A stretch of DNA of 28,438 bases, from positions 1 to 28,438 of IMG/VR virus record IMGVR_UViG_3300046542_000245. One strand, given 5' to 3'. The notes below the pieces were generated by a model, which was not told where the DNA came from, did no database searches, and saw only the letters and a program-made list of their open reading frames with translations. The DNA comes from a virus. The position numbers were made by a program, and so were the translations under genes. Shown one piece after another: positions 22,324 through 27,175 of this stretch (the first letter of the stretch is position 1; every line of letters begins with the position of its first letter).

Positions 22324-22727
22324 CAGTGCAGCTCGATCACGTAGAACGCGCCAGCGGAGTTGCTGGGGTCGGCGTAGGTGCCATCGCGGTAGGTCTTGCC
22401 AGGGTAGATTAGCCGTAGCCCGATCCATGGCCGCCGCGCGTCGCCCTTCCATTGATCCATCACCCAGATAGCCGCGCCGGCGTAGCCGACGAAGATCGCG
22501 GCATGGTTGCCGTGCGGCCGGTTGGGGTAGCGGCCGCGCTCAAAGGTGGCGATCGCCGTGCCCGGCAGCAGGGCCGAGGTGTCAAGCACCCGGGCGCCCT
22601 GGCGCCATGCCGAGGTCGGGACCCCCTGCAGGCCGGGTACCACGGTTTTGATCAGGTCGACGCAGTTGCCGCCTCCCGCGAGCGGCTGCTTCTCGAGAGA
22701 GCGCGGGTCTCGGTAAACGTGGGGCAT
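22323..22727 (-). CDS. BPSL0067-like Cys/His hydrolase, candidate wall amidase effector
   Basis: 134 aa. Resembles the BPSL0067 family, whose members look like small NlpC/P60 or CHAP-type amidases. Cys22 (GGGNCVDLI) starts a helix, His75 lies in PHGNHAAIFVG, and DQW at 91-93 follows, with a WIGLRLIYPGKTYRDGTYADPSN tail region typical of the family. No signal peptide is seen, so export would need a secretion system or delivery at lysis. ATG 22727 is chosen for its AGGAG five bases upstream; ATG 22751 is a weaker alternative. The ribosome binding site lies inside an inverted repeat. The following gene encodes an exported partner. Confidence 0.82.
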   Translation of the reverse strand: MPHVYRDPRSLEKQPLAGGGNCVDLIKTVVPGLQGVPTSAWRQGARVLDTSALLPGTAIATFERGRYPNRPHGNHAAIFVGYAGAAIWVMDQWKGDARRPWIGLRLIYPGKTYRDGTYADPSNSAGAFYVIELH

Positions 22728-22751
22728 ATGTTCTCCTCGCTGAGAGAACAT
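22728..22751 (-). promoter_or_regulatory. Inverted repeat over the hydrolase ribosome binding site
   Basis: ATGTTCTC and its exact complement GAGAACAT are separated by eight bases, directly upstream of the hydrolase ATG. The 3' arm on the mRNA (GAGAACAT) contains the end of the AGGAG ribosome binding site, so a hairpin would mask it; alternatively it is a repressor operator. Confidence 0.6.
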
Positions 22752-22809
22752 GCTCGCCGAGTTGGTGGAGCAGGCAATTGGTGTGGGTCAATTCGGCGCC
22801 GGCGTCAGG

Positions 22810-23007
22810 TCAAGAGAAGGCTGGTTCGTCATCGATGAGCGGCGGCGCCCGGCGCGACCTGGTGGTTGTTAGCACGCGTCGCGCCATCCGCAGTGGCACG
22901 CAGTGGCGCGCGAGCAGCGCGGCGGCCGCTGGCAGGCCGAGCATGTGCCGGTAGAACAGGGCGAGGGAAATCAAAGCGGCGGTGCGCTGGTCAGTGCGTG
23001 GAGTCAT
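22810..23007 (-). CDS. Small hypothetical protein
   Basis: 65 aa. A hydrophobic, Ala/Leu-rich helical first half (AALISLALFYRHMLGLPAAAALLARH) is followed by an Arg-rich part (RMARRVLTTTRSRRAPP) and an acidic end. No clear ribosome binding site precedes the ATG. It lies in line with the other - strand genes, 52 bases downstream of the next gene and 82 bases before the hydrolase start. The family is not recognised; small proteins with a similar LALFYRH and RVL-RR layout occur in phages. It could be spurious. Confidence 0.48.
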   Translation of the reverse strand: MTPRTDQRTAALISLALFYRHMLGLPAAAALLARHCVPLRMARRVLTTTRSRRAPPLIDDEPAFS

Positions 23008-23059
23008 CCGCGCACGATAGGCACTATGTGCTCAGATTGCGTTGAGCGTTCTCAAGCGG

Positions 23060-23353
23060 TCAGCTGCCGTCAGGGTCGGGTCGACGCAGCTCGGGCAGCC
23101 TGGTTTGTTCGAGCACGCATGGTTCCTTGGCGAGATCGCTTCTCAGTGCCGACAGGATCAGGCCCACGCCACCACCTGGCGCGCCGAGGACCGACTGCAG
23201 CTGATCGGCGCGCAGCACGAGGGCGCGCAGCCGCTTTATTTCCCACAGGGCCGAGTACAGGTCGTCCGAATATTGGTCGCCGCGTGTGCGAGGATTTCGC
23301 TGCTGGATCCGCGCCAGGTCGTCCTTTGTCAAGGGAGGTTTGAAGGTGCTCAT
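23060..23353 (-). CDS. Hypothetical phage protein
   Basis: 97 aa. Polar N-terminus (MSTFKPPLTKDDLARIQQRNPRTRGD), then an amphipathic helix with leucine heptads (LYSALWEIKRLRALVLRADQLQ), a Gly-rich bend and a second helix; the C-terminus is charged. Small proteins with this WEI-RLR-LVLRADQLQ helix are frequent in Burkholderiales prophages; their role is not known. Its ATG overlaps the stop of a 26-aa frame (ATGA), which may couple its translation, as its own ribosome binding site is poor. Confidence 0.7.
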   Translation of the reverse strand: MSTFKPPLTKDDLARIQQRNPRTRGDQYSDDLYSALWEIKRLRALVLRADQLQSVLGAPGGGVGLILSALRSDLAKEPCVLEQTRLPELRRPDPDGS

Positions 23354-23430
23354 GATGTTGATGCCGGCGTAGCTTTTGGCGTAGGTTCCTGATTCTGCGC
23401 CTCGGCTTCATAGCGTAGCTGATGCATCAT
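23350..23430 (-). CDS. Candidate 26-aa leader ORF
   Basis: Begins with two ATG codons (23430, 23427) and ends in a TGA overlapping the ATG of the next gene (ATGA at 23353-23350). The peptide MMHQLRYEAEAQNQEPTPK and onward is hydrophilic. No strong ribosome binding site is seen. It may act as a coupling leader for the 97-aa protein, but such a short frame may be chance. Confidence 0.38.
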   Translation of the reverse strand: MMHQLRYEAEAQNQEPTPKATPASTS

Positions 23431-23487
23431 CGGCTTGTGCTAAGGTGGCGGTGGGCGGGCCAGAACCGGCGCCGCCCCCAGCAAGGA

Positions 23488-23625
23488 TTACTTGCCCTTC
23501 TTCGCGGACGGTTTCGCTGGCACCTTGATAGTCTCAACGACCGCCGTCCGCTTTTGTTGCTGGGCTTGTTTCACCGGGATGAACTGCCCATTGCCTGCAT
23601 CACGTCCAATCTTTCGCGTTGCCAT
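23488..23625 (-). CDS. Small conserved basic protein
   Basis: 45 aa, with GGAGG four bases before ATG 23625. The sequence MATRKIGRDAGNGQFIPVK, a polar linker and TAVVETIKVPAKP match a type of small, Lys-rich protein that I recall near prophage ends in many Proteobacteria: an RDAG-GQFI-VK N-terminus and a TVVETIKVP end. The function is unknown; the IGRDAGNGQF motif could be a compact nucleic-acid or partner-binding fold. A longer frame to 23727 is rejected because it lacks a ribosome binding site and the extra part does not look like protein. Confidence 0.75.
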   Translation of the reverse strand: MATRKIGRDAGNGQFIPVKQAQQQKRTAVVETIKVPAKPSAKKGK

Positions 23626-24137
23626 ACAGCCTCCATGAAGTTGGCCCGAGAGCACTGCGCCACAGCGTGGATTAGCCCCTCGGTGCCCGCATTGTAATGC
23701 CTGCCTGCACCACTTATCCACAGGCACGGTGCATTTTTTCTGTACAAAAAGATCGGCGAGCTGGCTTCTAACTCGGCGGCATCATGATTGTAGTGGACCA
23801 GCTGCCGAGGTTGCGGTGCCTGTTAGCCACGCAGCGCGAAAAATTGGTGGTATGGACGTTGGTATCGATGGAGTATTGATTTTATGAAGGTCAATGAAAT
23901 CAAGTGGTTAGCACTCAGAAGAGAAGTTCACCGCTTCCGCCACTGTTGTGTTTCTGGTTGTTCCAGACCGTTCCAGTTTCGATGGTCCTTCACCATTCCT
24001 CACATGGTTTGAAGTACCGCACCGTCCCGCAACGCTCGTTGCCATCCCACAAAATTGTTGGTATAAGTGTTGGTACCACTTTTCTGCCAGCGCCGCCCCG
24101 TACCAACACGAGCATCCGGCCTGTGCCCATACCAACT
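23626..24137 (+). other. 512-base non-coding region: probable att/integrase control region
   Basis: No convincing gene. From left it holds a perfect DnaA box (TTATCCACA, 23714-23722) inside a weak stem-loop (TGCACC at 23706 paired with GGTGCA at 23728) followed by six T, then an AT-rich stretch, then reiterated GTTGGTAY motifs up to the integrase start. The open frame 23904-24137 joined to the integrase is probably not translated. No tRNA gene or repeated att core can be seen. Confidence 0.6.
23858..24136 (+). repeat. Reiterated GTTGGTAY motifs (probable integrase arm sites)
   Basis: GTTGGTAT at 23858 and 24057 and GTTGGTAC at 24069 are direct copies; GTACCAAC at 24100 and ATACCAAC at 24129 are inverted. 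The copies at 24067-24076 and 24100-24109 form a perfect 10-bp inverted repeat. The last copy ends two bases before the integrase ATG, so binding could also repress the gene. Confidence 0.6.
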
Positions 24138-25331
24138 ATGTCACTCACCGATGTTAAGTGCCGCCAGGCGAAGACCGGCGAAAAACTGGTCAAGCTATCC
24201 GATGGTGGCGGCCTGCAGCTGCACCTGCTGCCGAGCGGTTCCAAGATCTGGCGCGGCGCGTACCGCTTCAACGGCAAGCAGAAGACCTACAGTATCGGAG
24301 CATACCCGGACAAGGGGCTGCAGGAAGCCCGGGACGCGTGGCGCGCTGCCAAGGCGCTGCTCGAGGAAGGACGGGATCCGACCGTGGAGCGGCGCGTCGA
24401 CAAGCTGCGGGCAGCGGTCGCCAGCGACAAGACATTCGAGGCGGTGGCCATCGAATGGCGGGCGACCAAGTACCCCGTGGTTTCCCAAACCGGTGACGAC
24501 GCCCTGCATCGCGTCCGCATGAATATTTTCCCCGACCTGGGCGCGCTACCCATCGCGTCGATCGATCCGCCGATGGTGCTCGCGTCATTGAGGCGCATCG
24601 AAGCGCGCGGATCGATGGACATGACTAAGCGGGTACAGCGACTGGTTGCGCGCATCTTCAATTTCGCGATTGCCTCGGGCCTGCGCAAGGACAATCCCGG
24701 TGCACCGGTCAAGGAAGCGCTGAAGGGGCATAAGGCCGGGCACTTCGCGGCGATCGAGGTGGAGGAGTTACCGCGGTTCCTGACGGACCTGGCCAAGGCC
24801 GAACTGGAAGTCGAGGTGAAGACCCGGGTGGCGACACGGCTGGTGCTTCACACGTTCGTTCGCACCGAGGAACTGATCGGGGCGCCGTGGGCTGAGATCG
24901 ATCTGGACCGGGCCATCTGGATCATCCCCGCCGAACGCATGAAAATGAAGCGCGATCACGTCGTCCCGCTGTCGCGCCAGGCCGTCGCCCTGTTTCGCCA
25001 GATGGAGCCGATCACCGGCGGCCGGCACTTCGTTTTCCCGCACCGGTCAAAAGGCAAGGAGCACATGGATAACAACACGATCCTGCGTGCGCTCAGCCGC
25101 ATGGGCTACAAGGGAAGGATGACCGGCCACGGCTTCCGCACCTTGGCCATGTCCGCGATCACCCAGGAGCTGGGGTACGATTTCAAGCTCGTGGACCTGC
25201 AACTGGCGCACGTGAAGGAAGACAAAACCGACCAGGCCTACGACCGTGCGAAGTGGCTCAAAGAGCGTACCCGCATGATGCAGGACTGGTCTGACTACAT
25301 CGATGCGCTCGAGGCTGCCGGCGCACCTTGA
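24138..25331 (+). CDS. Tyrosine integrase, P4-like
   Basis: 397 aa, typical for the P4-like class. The N-terminal arm-binding domain starts with MSLTDVKCRQAKTGEK, then LSDGGGLQLHLLPSG and a YSIGAYPDKGLQEARD block (51-66). The catalytic residues are visible: R242 (FVRTEEL), K271 (MKMKRDHVVPLS), H331 and R334 (GHGFRTLA), H358 (LQLAHVK) and the nucleophile Y368 (DQAYDR). ATG 24138 is chosen because it begins the known family N-terminus; the frame is open farther upstream but lacks family sequence. The 3' end overlaps the AlpA-like gene by 37 bases on the opposite strand. Confidence 0.95.
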   Translation: MSLTDVKCRQAKTGEKLVKLSDGGGLQLHLLPSGSKIWRGAYRFNGKQKTYSIGAYPDKGLQEARDAWRAAKALLEEGRDPTVERRVDKLRAAVASDKTFEAVAIEWRATKYPVVSQTGDDALHRVRMNIFPDLGALPIASIDPPMVLASLRRIEARGSMDMTKRVQRLVARIFNFAIASGLRKDNPGAPVKEALKGHKAGHFAAIEVEELPRFLTDLAKAELEVEVKTRVATRLVLHTFVRTEELIGAPWAEIDLDRAIWIIPAERMKMKRDHVVPLSRQAVALFRQMEPITGGRHFVFPHRSKGKEHMDNNTILRALSRMGYKGRMTGHGFRTLAMSAITQELGYDFKLVDLQLAHVKEDKTDQAYDRAKWLKERTRMMQDWSDYIDALEAAGAP

Positions 25332-25510
25332 CGCTCGGCCATGCGCGCCTCGATCCAGCCGTCGATTTCGGCTTCGATCCAGCCGACCGCCTTGCCCCCC
25401 AAGGGGATGGACCGCGGGAATGCGCCGCTCGACTCCATGCGGTAGATCGTTGTGCGGCCCAGCCCAGTCTTGGACTTGACCTCTGGCAGGCGTAAAACGC
25501 GGTGGTTCAT
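25295..25510 (-). CDS. AlpA-family DNA-binding regulator / excisionase
   Basis: 71 aa. MerR-like winged helix of the AlpA family (P4 Vis, AlpA): RLPEVKSKTGLGRTTIYRMESSGAFPRSIPLGGKAVGWIEAEIDGWIEARM matches the family from helix-turn-helix to wing (residues 7-57, shown here for recognition in part: TGLGRTTIYR, FPRSIPLGGKAVGW, EIDGWIEAR). These proteins regulate the integrase and act as recombination directionality factors. It is convergent with the integrase and overlaps its 3' end. The ATG overlaps the stop of the next gene upstream (ATGA), so it is expressed from the promoter near 25.85 kb. Confidence 0.92.
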   Translation of the reverse strand: MNHRVLRLPEVKSKTGLGRTTIYRMESSGAFPRSIPLGGKAVGWIEAEIDGWIEARMAERQGAPAASSASM

Positions 25511-25758
25511 TTTCTAGATTCCGGCATCAACTCAGACCAAACAGACGCAGCGTCATCGCCATTGGCGCGAACACGCCCAACGGCTTTCCATTTACGGCCA
25601 TCTTCGGCTACAGCTAGGGCACCGATGCGCCAATGCTCGGGATTGCGAAGGCAGTTAACCCAACTGCAACAAACACCATCGAACAACACAACAACACCAC
25701 CAGCGCCGACCTTGCCAACGCGTTCCCTAAACTGAGCAGCCAAGTCCTCCGGGACCAT
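25507..25758 (-). CDS. Hypothetical protein co-expressed with AlpA
   Basis: 83 aa. GGGAGG precedes ATG 25758 and the stop overlaps the AlpA-like gene start. The protein has an N-terminal helix (PEDLAAQFRERVGKVG), a strand (GGVVVLFDGVCCSWVNC) containing three cysteines, and a C-terminal half with RIGALAVAEDGRKWKAVGRV. No family is recognised. It is the first gene after the operator-controlled promoter, so it is likely part of the lysogeny/excision control of the phage. Confidence 0.75.
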   Translation of the reverse strand: MVPEDLAAQFRERVGKVGAGGVVVLFDGVCCSWVNCLRNPEHWRIGALAVAEDGRKWKAVGRVRANGDDAASVWSELMPESRK

Positions 25759-25813
25759 AACGCAACCTCCCTAGCATGAAGATCCAAGAACATCAGCCGC
25801 CGCATTAACGGCT

Positions 25814-25831
25814 GTTTAGTAGATACTAAAC
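25814..25831 (-). promoter_or_regulatory. Operator 1: 18-bp palindrome over -10
   Basis: GTTTAGTA and TACTAAAC flank a two-base centre. It overlaps the -10-like hexamer of the - strand promoter and would block it if bound by a dimeric repressor. Confidence 0.75.
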
Positions 25832-25852
25832 TTAATTTACTAGCGTGGTCAA
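25823..25852 (-). promoter_or_regulatory. Sigma-70-type promoter for the 25758-25295 genes
   Basis: On the - strand, a -35 TTGACC (25852-25847, five of six matches to consensus) and a -10 TAGTAT (25828-25823, four of six) are 18 bases apart in an AT-rich stretch. It reads toward the 83-aa gene and AlpA. It lies between two related palindromic operators. Confidence 0.65.
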
Positions 25853-25865
25853 GTAACTGCTAAAC
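25848..25865 (-). promoter_or_regulatory. Operator 2: degenerate copy over -35
   Basis: On the - strand GTTTAGCAGTTACTTGAC matches operator 1 at 13 of 18 positions. Its centre lies 34 bases from that of operator 1, and it overlaps the -35 hexamer. Confidence 0.5.
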
Positions 25866-25890
25866 AAAGAGCGTCTGGTGTTGCGCCTTT

Positions 25891-26178
25891 TCAAGTCGCG
25901 GCATCAGGCGACGCCAAGAGGTCGAGCTGCCGGCCTTGGCTGGGATCGGACACGTAGATATAGCCGGGCTTGTACTGCTCGGGCCGACTCTCGCAGTCGG
26001 GCAGGCCTGCCGCGATCGCCGCTTCGCCGGCCGCTCGGCAAACGCTCGGTCGTTCCTTGGCGAAGAGGCAGCCCTTGCACTCGTCGGTGGGGTCGATCTC
26101 GTCGTCGCCGTAATAGTCGACGCGCTGATTGGCCGGGACCGCGATGAACCATGCGGCCCCATACTTCGCTCGGATCAC
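25891..26178 (-). CDS. Four-cysteine hypothetical early protein
   Basis: 95 aa, GTG start in a GTGA overlap with the upstream gene's stop. A first part with strands (AAWFIAVPANQRVDYYGDDEI) is followed by cysteines C34, C37, C47 and C62 in DECKGCLF, PSVCRAA and GLPDCES, a spacing seen in small phage proteins with a probable zinc site. The C-terminus is polar. It is the last gene of the overlapping - strand early operon; no terminator separates it from the promoter region at 25.85 kb. Function is not known. Confidence 0.75.
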   Translation of the reverse strand: MIRAKYGAAWFIAVPANQRVDYYGDDEIDPTDECKGCLFAKERPSVCRAAGEAAIAAGLPDCESRPEQYKPGYIYVSDPSQGRQLDLLASPDAAT

Positions 26179-26573
26179 CGAGCGGAGCCGCTGGCGGCTG
26201 CACCGGGAGCTGCTCCAGAGGCGTCGCTACTGGCGAGCAGCGCGTGCTGCAACTTTGCGACGTCGCCCGGGTTTTGATCGCGCCATTGCCGCCAGCTTTC
26301 GTTGGTCAGTTTCCAGCGGATCCAGTTGGGATGATCTGGTGTCGGCGTGAACGGCGCCTCGCCCTGCGTGCACCGCGTGCAGCGGCAGTGCATGCCGCCA
26401 AGGTGCTGACCGCAGAAGAACAGGCCGCAGCCGCGTTCTCCGCCACCTGGTTCGCCGCCACAGATATAGCCGAGTCCGCGGTCGATCTCCGCCCTGCAGC
26501 CAGGGTGGTCACAGTATGCCGGAACGCCGTATCCGACATCGCGTCCTTGGCTCTCGCCGATAGCCCAGCCCAT
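26175..26573 (-). CDS. Cysteine-rich zinc-ribbon-like early protein
   Basis: 132 aa. The N-terminus MGWAIGESQGRDVGYGVPA leads to a dense metal-binding region: C21, H23, C26, C38, C49, C54, H57, H62, C63, C65 and C68 (YCDHPGC, YICGGE, GCGLFFCGQH, HCRCTRC), enough for two zinc sites in RING- or ribbon-like fashion. A second part, PNWIRWKLTNESWRQWRDQNP, is a Trp-rich helix pair. From memory this is a recurrent phage early protein of unknown role. GGAGGG precedes ATG 26573. Its stop overlaps the next gene. Binding to nucleic acid or a host protein is plausible but unproven. Confidence 0.82.
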   Translation of the reverse strand: MGWAIGESQGRDVGYGVPAYCDHPGCRAEIDRGLGYICGGEPGGGERGCGLFFCGQHLGGMHCRCTRCTQGEAPFTPTPDHPNWIRWKLTNESWRQWRDQNPGDVAKLQHALLASSDASGAAPGAAASGSAR

Positions 26574-26828
26574 TTAGGTGCCCTCCTGCGAAGCGGCTGC
26601 CTGCACGGATTCTCGGCGCTTCGGAACACAGTTGCGCATGATGGCCGTGCTGTAGCAATAGGTGGAGCTATACTCGGCTTCCTTTTTGCAAAATAGCGTC
26701 TCGCCGGCCACCTTCTGCATCTGCGCATCCGTGCATTGATAGCGACCGGCAGCCTGGCCCCAATCTTCACTTTGGTCGTTTTGGCAGCCCGCTAGCGTTA
26801 CCAGCGCGATCAGTGCCAGGGCCTTCAT
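26574..26828 (-). CDS. Small cysteine-rich lipoprotein
   Basis: 84 aa. Signal peptide MKALALIALVTLAGC with lipobox LAGC (lipidated C15). The mature part holds four more cysteines (QCTD, LFCKK, YCYST, NCVP), probably disulphide-bonded in the periplasm. GGGAGG precedes ATG 26828; a longer frame to 26882 lacks such a site. The ATG overlaps the preceding gene's stop. A lipoprotein made from the early operon may alter the surface of the lysogen, for example in superinfection exclusion; this role is inferred from type and position only. Confidence 0.82.
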   Translation of the reverse strand: MKALALIALVTLAGCQNDQSEDWGQAAGRYQCTDAQMQKVAGETLFCKKEAEYSSTYCYSTAIMRNCVPKRRESVQAAASQEGT

Positions 26829-27175
26829 ACGGCACCTCCCAGCAAAGCCTCGCCTGCTTGGGTGCGCCGAGCCCAGACCCAAATGGGTCCATCGTTGGTG
26901 TCGTGGACCGAGAGGGTGAACCAGCCGTCGCCATCAGGCGCTTGGGGTTCCCATGCCGCGAACGAGGGCTCTTCGTTCTCGAGGTACGCGAGGTAGACAG
27001 GATGATCGTCCGGTTCGCTTTCCAGTAGCGCGTACGTGGTTTCCAGGCCCTGTGCATCGAGCCACTTTCGATACGCCTCATAGTCCTCATCGAGGTTTGG
27101 GATGCCAGGGTGTGACCAGAAGCCCTGCGCATCGCGCTCGACGGGTAGGGGCTGGATAAGTTTGACGCTATTCAT
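26825..27175 (-). CDS. Hypothetical phage early protein
   Basis: 116 aa. The N-terminus MNSVKLIQPLPVERDAQGFW is recognisable from other Burkholderiales phage proteins; then an EDYEAYRKWLDAQGLE helix, an acidic loop, and a C-terminal beta part (GDGWFTLSVHDTNDGPIWVWARR). The FTLSVHDTNDGPIWVWAR stretch looks like a small beta-sheet module. It overlaps both neighbours by four bases (ATGA), so expression is coupled. No function is known. Confidence 0.8.
   Translation of the reverse strand: MNSVKLIQPLPVERDAQGFWSHPGIPNLDEDYEAYRKWLDAQGLETTYALLESEPDDHPVYLAYLENEEPSFAAWEPQAPDGDGWFTLSVHDTNDGPIWVWARRTQAGEALLGGAV

Noticed and set aside
23626-23727. 34-residue extension of the small basic protein
   Set aside because: ATG 23625 has GGAGG four bases upstream and starts the recognisable conserved sequence; the extension has neither.
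23904-24137. N-terminal extension of the integrase by 78 codons
   Set aside because: The family N-terminus begins at 24138; the extension crosses the GTTGGTAY repeats, looks non-protein-like and lacks a ribosome binding site.
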